From: Streptomyces lasiicapitis
GTDB taxonomy: Bacteria; Actinomycetota; Actinomycetes; Streptomycetales; Streptomycetaceae
Assembly (NCBI RefSeq): GCF_014646335.1
Contig: NZ_BMNG01000007.1
Span: 62,001 to 126,000, forward strand
DNA length: 64,000 nucleotides
Reading direction: 5' to 3'
How positions within the stretch are numbered: the stretch's first letter is position 1; the number at the start of each line of letters is the position of its first letter. This document shows, one piece after another, positions 35,034 to 42,743 of this stretch. The translations under genes and the position numbers were made by a program. The notes beneath the pieces were generated by a model. That model did not search any database. It saw only the letters and a program-made list of their open reading frames with translations, and was not told the DNA's origin.

Positions 35034-35996
35034 TCACCCGGCGACCCAGTCGGCGTTGGCACCGCACACGATCAGGCACGGCCGGTCTCCAGGAACCTGA
35101 CCGGCCAGCCACGCGGCGAACGCGACGGCCGCGGCCGGTTCGACGGCGATCCGGCACTCTTCCCACAGCCGGTCACGGGCCCGCAGGATCTGCTCGTCGC
35201 TGACCAGGACCGAGGACACGTCGTGTGCGGAATGGCCGGGACGGTCGGAGTGGTCGGCACGGTCGGGGTGGCCGGACAGGACGTCGAAGGGGATCTCTCC
35301 CACCCGGCTCGCACCGGTCGCGGAGGCCGCGACGGAGTCCACAGCCGAGTCGACCGGCTCGCCGGCGGCGAGCGCGTCGTACAGGCAGCGGCAGTGCTCC
35401 GGTTCGACGGCGACGACCCGGCCCTCGCCGTCGAACGCGAGCGCCGTGCCGGCTGCGAGACCGCCGCCGCCCACCGCCACCGCGATCGCGTCGACATCGG
35501 GCGCGTCGGCCAGGATCTCGGCGGCCACGGTCCCCTGCCCCGCGATCACATCCGGATCGTCGTAGGGGTGGAGGAACCGATGCCCCGGCCGCGCCGCGGC
35601 ATCCGACGCCGCCGAGGCCGCCTCGGCGAAGGTGGCGCCGTGCCGGACGAGCCGCGCACCGGCGGCCTCGATACGGCGCGCCTTCGCCGCCGGGACCGTC
35701 GTCGGCACGTAGACCGTCGCGGACACGCCGAGCAGGGACGCGGCCGTCGCGACCGCCAAGCCGTGGTTGCCGCCCGACGCGGCCACGAGGTGGTCGTCCA
35801 GAGCCCCGGAGAGAATCGCGTTGAGCGCGCCGCGCAGCTTGAACGAGCCGCCGCGCTGCAGGTGCTCCAGCTTGAGCAGGACCCGCCGGTCGTCGATCTC
35901 GAGGTCGAGCAGCGGCGTACGACGGGCGTAAGGGCGGATCCTGTCGGCGGCCGCGTGCACGTCGGTGGCCGAGAGCGTGTGAGTCGGACTCTTCAT
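35034..35996 (-). CDS. Serine/threonine dehydratase (PLP fold type II)
   Basis: The 320-residue PLP enzyme has the cofactor Lys in GSFKLRGA, the phosphate-binding loop AVGGGGLAAG and the substrate loop SGGNHG. It resembles catabolic threonine/serine dehydratases without a C-terminal ACT domain, deaminating L-Thr or L-Ser (possibly 3-hydroxyaspartate) to a 2-oxo acid and ammonia. A short Asp/His-rich insertion (HPDRADHSDRPGHSAHD) near residue 240 is unusual. It is divergent from a LysR regulator that probably controls it. Confidence 0.9.
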   Translation of the reverse strand: MKSPTHTLSATDVHAAADRIRPYARRTPLLDLEIDDRRVLLKLEHLQRGGSFKLRGALNAILSGALDDHLVAASGGNHGLAVATAASLLGVSATVYVPTTVPAAKARRIEAAGARLVRHGATFAEAASAASDAAARPGHRFLHPYDDPDVIAGQGTVAAEILADAPDVDAIAVAVGGGGLAAGTALAFDGEGRVVAVEPEHCRCLYDALAAGEPVDSAVDSVAASATGASRVGEIPFDVLSGHPDRADHSDRPGHSAHDVSSVLVSDEQILRARDRLWEECRIAVEPAAAVAFAAWLAGQVPGDRPCLIVCGANADWVAG

Positions 35997-36041
35997 GGGT
36001 CCATGCTGCGCACCCGGCCCTCGTTAGCGCCAGCAACAATA

Positions 36042-36068
36042 CGTAAGCCTCCATTAGCACTGCTTACG
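36042..36068. promoter_or_regulatory. Candidate LysR operator between dehydratase and regulator
   Basis: A perfect inverted repeat, CGTAAGC-N13-GCTTACG, fills most of the 80-bp divergent gap, ending 8 bases before the LysR start. The arms and spacing suit an activator-autorepressor site. Confidence 0.65.
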
Positions 36069-36076
36069 ATGGACGT

Positions 36077-37015
36077 GTGACGGGAGAGCTGGACGTAAAC
36101 CGACTGCGGGTCCTGATGGAGGTGGCGCACGCCGCGTCCATCGCCGAGGCGGCGCGCAATCTCGCCTTCACGCCCTCGGCGCTCTCGCAGCAGATCTCCA
36201 AACTCGAGACGGAACTCGGCACCCGTCTGCTGGAACGCCGCCCGACCGGCGTCACGCTGACACCGGTCGGCGCCGTCCTGGTGGAGCACGCGGAGCGGGT
36301 GATCGGCGAGCTCCGGCAGGCGCGTGCCGCGGTGGACGCCGCGATGGGTGCGCTGCCGCAGCGCCTGGCCCTCGGCTCGTTCGCCACCGCGGCGCAGGTG
36401 CTTGTGCCGATGGCGCTGGCCGCGCTGCAGCGTCGGCATCCGCGTGCGGAGCTGTCCCTGGTCGACATCGAACCGCCCGACGGCTACGGCCTCGTGACGT
36501 CGGGCGACCTCGACGTACTGATCACCCATCGCTACCCCGGTGTGCCGCACACACCGCACCCGGGCCTCGACCGGCAGCCACTGCTCGACGACCCGCTGCG
36601 CCTGGTGCTGCCGTCCGCCCATCGGCTGGCCGGCGGCTCGCCGCGTCGCGACATCAGCCTCGGTCGGCTGGGGAACGAGACGTGGATCTCCGGCGCCCCG
36701 GGCATCCCGAACAGGACCTGCCTGGACGCACTCACCCGCCGAGTCGGCATCGAGCCGTACGTCGCCTACGAGTCCGCCGACTACCACGTCATCCTGGCGC
36801 TTGTCGGCGCGGGACTGGGCATCGCGCTCGTCCCCCAGAGCCTGCTCGCCGGGGCCGACCTGTCCCAGGTGTCGGTGGTCGGCCTGCGCGGGCTCACTCC
36901 GGCCCGCGAGGTCAGCATCGTGTACCGCCGACGGCCGACCGCGCTCGTCCGGGAACTCACCGCCTTCCTGCACACCGCCGCGGACGGCCTCCCCCGCGAG
37001 GATCCGCCCGAGTAG
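36077..37015 (+). CDS. LysR-family transcriptional regulator
   Basis: The 312-residue protein has the LysR helix-turn-helix (LMEVAHAASIAEAARNLAFTPSALSQQISKLE) and a substrate-binding domain ending in a long Arg-rich helix. GTG is taken as the start; no strong ribosome site is visible. It is divergent from the dehydratase, with a palindromic site between, so it probably responds to an amino acid and controls that gene. Confidence 0.9.
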   Translation: MTGELDVNRLRVLMEVAHAASIAEAARNLAFTPSALSQQISKLETELGTRLLERRPTGVTLTPVGAVLVEHAERVIGELRQARAAVDAAMGALPQRLALGSFATAAQVLVPMALAALQRRHPRAELSLVDIEPPDGYGLVTSGDLDVLITHRYPGVPHTPHPGLDRQPLLDDPLRLVLPSAHRLAGGSPRRDISLGRLGNETWISGAPGIPNRTCLDALTRRVGIEPYVAYESADYHVILALVGAGLGIALVPQSLLAGADLSQVSVVGLRGLTPAREVSIVYRRRPTALVRELTAFLHTAADGLPREDPPE

Positions 37016-37075
37016 CCGACACCTGGTCTCATGGAAGCCATGGAAGCCACGGGAGCCACAGGAGCCACTGAGTCC

Positions 37076-37525
37076 ATGGACGAGTTGACACCGATACGAG
37101 AGGTCGCCGACCGGTTCGGGCTGCCCCTGTCGACCTTGCACTACTGGGAGCGGCGCGGGCTGGTGGAGCCGCACCGGCGGTCCGGGCGGCGGTACTTCGA
37201 CTCCGAACAGGTCTACCGCGTGGCGCTGATCAAGCTGTGGCGGGAGACCGGTCTGATGTCCGTCGAGGAGATCCACTCCCTACTCCACCGCGCCGCTCCC
37301 CCCGGCACCGACTGGCAGTCCACCGTGCACGCCCGCATCACGACGCTCGAGGCGCACATCGCCCGCCTCGAAGCGGCCCGCTCCTACCTCGGCCACCTCC
37401 TGACCTGTGCCCACGGCCACGACCTGGAACGATGCCCGGACTTCCGGGCGACCGTTCCCGTGCCGCGTCCCGACCAGGACGGGCCCAAAAGCCCGACTGG
37501 TACGGGTCCAAGGGACAGTCTCTAG
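37076..37525 (+). CDS. MerR-family transcriptional regulator
   Basis: The 149-residue protein has a MerR DNA-binding domain (TPIREVADRFGLPLSTLHYWERRGLVEPHRRSGRRYF), a dimerisation coiled coil (RITTLEAHIARLEAARSYL) and a short tail with HGHDLERCPDF, where two His and two Cys could bind a metal. The frame is open 15 codons upstream (an EATGAT repeat), but that part is repetitive and the chosen Met is the family-typical start. Its stop overlaps the end of the convergent gene by 4 bases. Confidence 0.85.
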   Translation: MDELTPIREVADRFGLPLSTLHYWERRGLVEPHRRSGRRYFDSEQVYRVALIKLWRETGLMSVEEIHSLLHRAAPPGTDWQSTVHARITTLEAHIARLEAARSYLGHLLTCAHGHDLERCPDFRATVPVPRPDQDGPKSPTGTGPRDSL

Positions 37526-38226
37526 CCGACCGGTTTCCACACCCCGCAGTTCTCGGACCGGAACTGCCCGTCCGTGTCCCGGATTCTCACGGTGACGTCC
37601 TTGCTTGCCGTCAGGAAACGGCTGTCGATGACCTTCCCTTCCTGAGTGGCCCTTTCCCAGTAGCAGTTCGCCACGTCACCCGTCACCCGGTACGTGCCCG
37701 GACTGATCTCTCCCGTCTCGTCGGAGCTCCGGGGCGGTGGCTTCGGCTTCGTCTTCACCACCACGTAGGTGCCGTTGGGGTACCAGTACGCGTAGTCCCC
37801 CTCCAGCACCTGCGATGCGGCCTTCGACCACTTCGGGCACAGCTTCGGCATTCCCGCCCGCAGCACAGCGGGGTCATCACCCTTGACGCGCCGGGCCAGC
37901 CAACCACCCGGGTCCTGCTCGTTCTTCTGCAGCGACGTCATCACCTTGCACACGTCCGCCACGTACGCGGACGCCGAGGTGAAGCCCGATGAGACCTCCC
38001 AGCCCTTCCGGTCGGCCAGCCGGTCGAGATCGCCCGCCGGACCCGGTGCGTGCTGCCTCGCAGCCTCCTTCGAGTTCGTCGGAGCCGTCTGCGGCGCCGA
38101 CGAAGCCGGAGCACTCGGCGCCGGGTCATCTTGTCCGCCGTCTCCCGCGCATCCCGATACCAGCATCGCCGTGGCCGATAACACCAAGGTCCCCACCCCT
38201 GCGCGTATGTGTCTCATGCGACGCAT
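37522..38226 (-). CDS. Hypothetical lipoprotein
   Basis: The 234-residue protein has a signal peptide with lipobox LVSGC (Cys near residue 26), a Pro/Ala/Ser-rich spacer and a soluble domain. The domain includes DVCKVMTSLQKNEQDPGGWLARRVKGDD, a helical half like that found in several Streptomyces lipoproteins, and a beta half with GTYRVTGDVANCYWERAT. At least four Cys suggest disulfides outside the cell. The function is unknown. Confidence 0.8.
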   Translation of the reverse strand: MRRMRHIRAGVGTLVLSATAMLVSGCAGDGGQDDPAPSAPASSAPQTAPTNSKEAARQHAPGPAGDLDRLADRKGWEVSSGFTSASAYVADVCKVMTSLQKNEQDPGGWLARRVKGDDPAVLRAGMPKLCPKWSKAASQVLEGDYAYWYPNGTYVVVKTKPKPPPRSSDETGEISPGTYRVTGDVANCYWERATQEGKVIDSRFLTASKDVTVRIRDTDGQFRSENCGVWKPVG

Positions 38227-38322
38227 GATGACACCGTCGCCCCAGCGGAAGAAGAGAAGCCGTGAGAGGGGGAATCAAGGGGTGGGGTACGCCCCGAGGG
38301 TGCCCGCGTGGTGGACCAGGCA

Positions 38323-38592
38323 TCAGCGACCGGCGTCGGGCTCGCCCTCCGGCTGCATGTGGGCATCCCGGCGCAGCACGGGCCGGGCGTATCGCGCCGC
38401 GGGCACTTCGAAGAGCGCGTCCACGGCCGGGCGTTGGACTCGGTACGCGGCCACGAGCCCGATGATCTGCGCCTCGTGCGCGGGTAGCCGCGCGGCGGCG
38501 AGCAGCGTACGCACCCGTTCGCCGACGTCGTCGAGGCGCGCGGCGCCCTCATCGTCGTACGCGGCATTCTCGTCCTGCGGCGGCCCGTTCAT
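38323..38592 (-). CDS. Small protein coupled to an amidase (AtzG/DUF4089-like)
   Basis: The 89-residue protein overlaps the amidase stop by 4 bases. Its conserved-looking part (LLAAARLPAHEAQIIGLV, then VDALFEVPAARYARPVLRRD) matches the layout of AtzG-type (DUF4089) subunits, which have two helices followed by a short 'PAPVFR'-like tail. Those subunits bind AtzE-type amidases much as GatC binds GatA. The assignment rests on pattern and position. The first 20 residues are acidic and may be flexible. Confidence 0.65.
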   Translation of the reverse strand: MNGPPQDENAAYDDEGAARLDDVGERVRTLLAAARLPAHEAQIIGLVAAYRVQRPAVDALFEVPAARYARPVLRRDAHMQPEGEPDAGR

Positions 38593-40058
38593 GCGCGCGA
38601 CTCCGCGGCGACGCCGTCCGCGCCGACAGGGTCCGCTCCCGCCCTGACCGCATACGCCGCCGGATCAGGCGCGCGCAGGTGCCAGTCCGTGCGCCGTTGG
38701 AACGCGTCGCCGACCCGCAGGATCGTCGCCTCCCCCGCCACCGGACCCGCGATCTGCAGCGACAGCGGCAGTCCGGTCGCGGTGACGCCCATCGGCACCG
38801 CCAGTACGGGATTGGCCAGCGGATTCCAGTACGGCGTATGGACCTTGCCGAACACGCCCGCGTGGTCCTGGTGACCCGCCGCGTCGGCGAGGGCGTCGAA
38901 CGGTGGCGCCCCGATCGACGCGGTCGGGCACACCACCACGTCCGCCTCCGCGAACAGGTCGTCCACGGCGCGCTGCGCCACCGTGCGCACCCGCTGCGCC
39001 TGGACATAGTCCGCGCCAGACACGAGGGCGCCCATCGCGAGGAGGCCGCGCGAAGCCACGCAGTAGTCGTCCCAGTGGCGGGACAGGTCGGCGCGGTGGT
39101 GGGCCAGCCCCTCGCTGCTCGCGGTCACGAACACCGCGGTGATCAGCTCCTGCCAGTACGGCAGCCGTACCTCGACCACGTCCGCCCCGAGGGCGGCAAG
39201 CACTGCCACGGCCTCGTCGAAGGCCCCGGGCAGCGCCGGATCTCCGTCCGCCGGGAAATGGTGCTCCCGCGCGACGCCGACTCGCATCCCGGCCAGATCG
39301 CCGCCGAACTCGGGCTCGGCGAAGGGGAGTTCAAGGGACGCTTCGGGGGCGTCGTCCGGCCTTGCGGCGATCACCTTCAGGATCGCCGAGCAGTCCTGCG
39401 CGCTGCGGGCGAGCGGGCCGACGCGGTCGAGGCTGTATCCGAGCGGTACGCAGCCGGCCACGGGCACCCGTCCGAACGTAGGCATCAAGCCGGTGACCCC
39501 GCAGAACGCGGCGGGCATGCGGATGCTGCCACCGGTGTCGCTGCCGAGGGCGGCCGCGAACATGCCCGCCGCGACGCCGCTCGCGGAGCCCGAACTGGAG
39601 CCTCCGGCCCAGGACTCGGTCCGCCAGGGGTTGCGCGGGAACGGGAACGGCTTGTCCTCCTGCGGCAGCCCGCACCCGAACTCCATCGCGGTCGTCTTCC
39701 CGGTGAGCACCGCGCCCGCCGCACGCAGCCGGGCCACCACCGGGGCGTCCCGCCCGGCCCACCAGCCGCGGTCGTGCACCAGGCTCTGCGCGGTGGTCGG
39801 GCCCTCGGCCGCCGCGATGGTGTCCTTCACTCCGAACGGGATCCCGTGCAGCGGCCCCCGGTCGATCCCGCGGGCCAGCTCCTCGTCGGCGCGGGCGGCC
39901 GCGGCCAGGGCTCGCTCGTCGAAGCGCGTCAGGTACACACCGAGCACCCCGTCCGAGCGTTCGGCTTCGGCGATGGCCGCCTCGGTGAGCCCGACGCTGG
40001 TCACCTCGCCCTGCCGCAGCGCCCGCGCTGTCCCGGTCAGAGTCGACGCTCCGCTCAT
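38589..40058 (-). CDS. Amidase-signature family enzyme (AtzE/GatA-like)
   Basis: The protein has about 489 residues with the amidase catalytic triad visible: Lys in PFGVKDTI, cis-Ser in GGSSSGSASG and nucleophile Ser in GSDTGGSIRMPA. It hydrolyses an amide to a carboxylate and ammonia; the substrate is unknown. An AtzG-like small subunit is co-translated downstream, which points to the AtzE/GatA subgroup. The ATG used is preceded by GAGAGG. A 17-codon upstream extension lacks such a site. A 14-bp palindrome lies 64 bp upstream. Confidence 0.9.
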   Translation of the reverse strand: MSGASTLTGTARALRQGEVTSVGLTEAAIAEAERSDGVLGVYLTRFDERALAAAARADEELARGIDRGPLHGIPFGVKDTIAAAEGPTTAQSLVHDRGWWAGRDAPVVARLRAAGAVLTGKTTAMEFGCGLPQEDKPFPFPRNPWRTESWAGGSSSGSASGVAAGMFAAALGSDTGGSIRMPAAFCGVTGLMPTFGRVPVAGCVPLGYSLDRVGPLARSAQDCSAILKVIAARPDDAPEASLELPFAEPEFGGDLAGMRVGVAREHHFPADGDPALPGAFDEAVAVLAALGADVVEVRLPYWQELITAVFVTASSEGLAHHRADLSRHWDDYCVASRGLLAMGALVSGADYVQAQRVRTVAQRAVDDLFAEADVVVCPTASIGAPPFDALADAAGHQDHAGVFGKVHTPYWNPLANPVLAVPMGVTATGLPLSLQIAGPVAGEATILRVGDAFQRRTDWHLRAPDPAAYAVRAGADPVGADGVAAESRA

Positions 40059-40121
40059 GTTCCACCTCTCCCTGCCCGGCCGCTCTTCGACCGGCGGCCG
40101 GTGGAACACAACCCTTCCAAC

Positions 40122-40135
40122 TCAACCCGGGTTGA
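40122..40135. promoter_or_regulatory. Perfect 14-bp palindrome upstream of the amidase
   Basis: TCAACCCGGGTTGA is a perfect palindrome without a spacer, 64 bp before the amidase start, a typical place and form for a GntR- or LacI-type operator. Its regulator is not obvious in the window. Confidence 0.6.
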
Positions 40136-40316
40136 ACGCAAACCCTGGGTGGTTGCCACGGGCCGCGGCCGGGCAGGGCGACCACCCTGCGGCGCGTACT
40201 CGCGCATGCGGGCGACTCCCGGAGGGTGACGCGCCGGGAAAGGAGTGGCGATCACACCTGACTCCGCGAATGTCCAGTATCAGTGGAATTTCCACCCAGA
40301 GAACCGGAGGCATACC

Positions 40317-40742
40317 ATGTCCGTACGCCCTGCCCTCACCGCCGCCCTCCTCGCCGTCACCGTGCTGTGCCTGGCCCCCGGCCAGGCCGCGGCCGACGAC
40401 GGCGAGAGCGTCACCGTCGACCCCACCGGCAGGATCGCCGAGGACGGCACCGTCACGCTCTCCGGCACCTACCGCTGCACGGGTGCCGCCGGACCGGTGT
40501 TCGTCAGCTCGTCGATCGGCCGGAGCGGCTCCGGCGTCAAGCGGACCATCGGCAGCAGCGTGGCCCTGTGCGACGGCGTCGAGCACCGCTGGCAGAACAC
40601 CGGCAAGGTACCGACCCGCTCCGTCAGGCCCGGCGCGGCCCATGTCGAAGCCACCCTCATGGAACTGCGCGCCACCAACGTCCTGCCCATGCCCTTCTTC
40701 CACGCCGCCCAGCGCCAGGACGTCACCCTCAACAAGGCTTGA
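40317..40742 (+). CDS. DUF6299 secreted protein
   Basis: The 141-residue protein has a Sec signal peptide ending near GQAAADD (residue 28) and a beta-rich domain typical of DUF6299 (SVTVDPTGRIAEDGTVTLSGTYRC, then GPVFVSSSI, then VALCDGVEHRW). Two Cys probably form a disulfide. GGAGG lies 7 bases before the ATG. It is exported without a lipid or cell-wall anchor. The function is unknown. Confidence 0.85.
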   Translation: MSVRPALTAALLAVTVLCLAPGQAAADDGESVTVDPTGRIAEDGTVTLSGTYRCTGAAGPVFVSSSIGRSGSGVKRTIGSSVALCDGVEHRWQNTGKVPTRSVRPGAAHVEATLMELRATNVLPMPFFHAAQRQDVTLNKA

Positions 40743-40796
40743 GCGGATAGCCGGTGACACCTGGGCGCGGCCGCCTCCTTGAGCGGCTCCGCGTGC

Positions 40797-41906
40797 TTAC
40801 AGCGCTATCCATTCGCTGGAGGTGGTGACCTCCCTGAGTACGTCGGGCAGCGGCTCGACGCCGAGGCCCGGACCGGTGGGCACATCGAGGTGGCCGTCGG
40901 AGAGGACGAACGGCTCGGTGAGGTCGGTGGCGAAGTAGCGGCTGGAGCCGGAGGTGTCGCCGGGCAGGGTGCAGCCGGGCAGGGCGGCCAGGGCGACGTT
41001 GGCGGCGCGGCCGATGCCGGTTTCCAGCATGCCGCCGCACCAGACGGGGATGCCGTGGGCGGCCGCGAGGTCGTGGATGCGGCGGGCTTCGAGGTAGCCC
41101 CCGACCCGGGGCGGCTTGATGTTGATGACCGAGCACGCGCCGAGGGAGATGGCCGCCGCGGCGTCGGTGGCTGACTCGATGGATTCGTCCAGGCAGACCG
41201 GAGTACGCAGGAGCTTGGCGAGTTGGGCGTGCTGGACCACGTCGTCGTTGGCCAGCGGCTGTTCGATCAGCAGCAGCCCGAACTCGTCCAGTTTGGCGAG
41301 GTGTTGGGCGTCGGTGAGGGTGTAGGCGGCGTTGGCGTCGACCTGCAGGAGCAGCTCGTCGCCGAAGCGCTCACGCACCACGCGTACGGGCTCGATGTCC
41401 CAGCCGGGTTCGATCTTCAGCTTGATGCGTACGTAGCCCTCGGCGATGTATCCCTCGACGGCGTCGAGGAGTTCGGGGACGGAGTCCATGATGCCGACCG
41501 AGACGCCGCACGGCACCCGGTCCCTGGCCGCACCCAGGAACGAGCCGAAGGACTCGCCGGCGGCGCGGAGCTGGGCGTCGAGGATCGCCGTCTCCAGCGC
41601 GGACTTGGCCATCCGGTGGCCGGTGAAGGGGTGCAGGATCCGCCCCACCGCCTGTGCGTCCACGCCGTCCTTGGGCAGGGCGGGGACGAGGAACTTGCGC
41701 AGGACGTCCTGCGCGCCGTCGACGTACTCGGAGCAGTAGCGGGGCTCGGACATGGCCGCGCACTCGGCCCAGCCCTCGCCGTCGGGGGTGACGACGCGGA
41801 CCAGCAGCACATCACGGCTGGTCTCGACGCCGAAGGAGGTGCGGAAGGGGGCGACGAGCGGCATCGCGATCCGGCGCAGTTCGACGCCGGAGATCTTCGT
41901 CTTCAT
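40797..41906 (-). CDS. N-acylamino-acid racemase (MenC/OSBS-NAAAR family, enolase superfamily)
   Basis: The 369-residue enzyme has the enolase-superfamily capping domain and barrel. The catalytic pair is Lys164 (IKLKIEPG, a KxK motif) and Lys264 (NIKPPRVGG). Metal ligands are Asp190 (LQVDANAAY), Glu215 (LIEQPL) and Asp240 (CLDESI). These numbers nearly coincide with those reported for Amycolatopsis NAAAR. Streptomyces typically make menaquinone by the futalosine route, so an OSBS role is unlikely and racemisation of N-acyl or N-succinyl amino acids is preferred. It is last in an operon with an M19 dipeptidase, an M20 enzyme and a GNAT. Confidence 0.88.
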   Translation of the reverse strand: MKTKISGVELRRIAMPLVAPFRTSFGVETSRDVLLVRVVTPDGEGWAECAAMSEPRYCSEYVDGAQDVLRKFLVPALPKDGVDAQAVGRILHPFTGHRMAKSALETAILDAQLRAAGESFGSFLGAARDRVPCGVSVGIMDSVPELLDAVEGYIAEGYVRIKLKIEPGWDIEPVRVVRERFGDELLLQVDANAAYTLTDAQHLAKLDEFGLLLIEQPLANDDVVQHAQLAKLLRTPVCLDESIESATDAAAAISLGACSVINIKPPRVGGYLEARRIHDLAAAHGIPVWCGGMLETGIGRAANVALAALPGCTLPGDTSGSSRYFATDLTEPFVLSDGHLDVPTGPGLGVEPLPDVLREVTTSSEWIAL

Positions 41907-41935
41907 GGCTGGTGGCTCCTCATGGCTGGTGGCTC
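41903..41935 (-). repeat. Duplicated ribosome-site/start segment creating a 6-codon leader ORF
   Basis: A 16-bp segment (GAGCCACCAGCCATGA on the gene strand) is repeated 17 bases apart. Each copy carries an ATG. The upstream copy opens a mini-ORF (MRSHQP) whose TGA overlaps the racemase ATG. This looks like a duplication of the initiation region that adds a translationally coupled leader. Confidence 0.75.
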
Positions 41936-41954
41936 GGCTGTAAGCGCTATGCGG

Positions 41955-42743
41955 TCAGGGATGGGGTGTTGGGCGCTGGACCACGTAGCGGCGGCGTTCG
42001 TGGAAGCCGATGACGTCGGCGCCTTCGGTGAGCAGGGCGCCCAGGGTGTGGCGTACGGCCAGGCGCCAGGCCCGGGCGGCGCCGGGATCCGTGCGGCGCA
42101 GCGCTTCGATGTCGTCCGGGAGGTCGATGAGCACGGTGTCGGCGTCGGTGGCGACGGTCTCCGGGCGGCCGTTGTGATCGAGGATGGCGTGCTCGGTGCC
42201 CGGGGGCAGCTCGATCACCTCGGGCGGGGCGGGTGCGGTGAGGTCCCAGGCGGTCAGGATGCGGTCGGACTCGTCGCCGCCGTTGATGGCGTCGTCCATG
42301 GCGCCGTAGAAGGAGGTCAGGTACTCCTGCGGCCGGGCGCCGAGCTTGACGAGGTTGAAGTAGGCGTTGCGGCGGATCAGCGGGTCATAGGTCCAGGTGA
42401 TGCGCGTCAGGCGGCGGGCCAGCGCCCACTGCCGCTGGTGCGTCTTCAGGGCGAGGCCCACGCCGCGTCCCATGACGGCGCCGGTGATGTGCGAGTGCAG
42501 GGTGGCGCCTATGGGTTCGCCGAAGAAGGCGACGGACGCCCCGACGAGCCGGTCGTCCTCGTAGGCTCCGGCCACGTAGTTGCCGGCTTGGGACAGGGCC
42601 CGCAACACCTCGGCGGAGATGGGCGAGCTGCCGGGTTCACTCCCCCAGATCTCGGCGTAGAGGAGGCTGACGGCTTCGAAGTCCTCCATGTCGTGGAGTT
42701 CTCGGATCGTCGATACGTTCACCGCTGCACCGCGGCCGGTCAT
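41955..42743 (-). CDS. GNAT acyltransferase, COG3375-like (candidate amino-acid N-acyltransferase)
   Basis: The 262-residue protein has an N-terminal GNAT core: MEDFEAVSLLYAEIWG, then GASVAFFGE, then HITGAVMGRGVGLALKTHQRQW, the last being the acyl-CoA loop. A long C-terminal extension ends FHERRRYVVQRPTPHP. This matches the uncharacterised acetyltransferases (COG3375) found beside N-acylamino-acid racemases, where the Geobacillus homologue succinylates D-amino acids. Its ATG overlaps the stop of the M20 gene by 4 bases. The acyl donor here is unproven. Confidence 0.87.
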   Translation of the reverse strand: MTGRGAAVNVSTIRELHDMEDFEAVSLLYAEIWGSEPGSSPISAEVLRALSQAGNYVAGAYEDDRLVGASVAFFGEPIGATLHSHITGAVMGRGVGLALKTHQRQWALARRLTRITWTYDPLIRRNAYFNLVKLGARPQEYLTSFYGAMDDAINGGDESDRILTAWDLTAPAPPEVIELPPGTEHAILDHNGRPETVATDADTVLIDLPDDIEALRRTDPGAARAWRLAVRHTLGALLTEGADVIGFHERRRYVVQRPTPHP

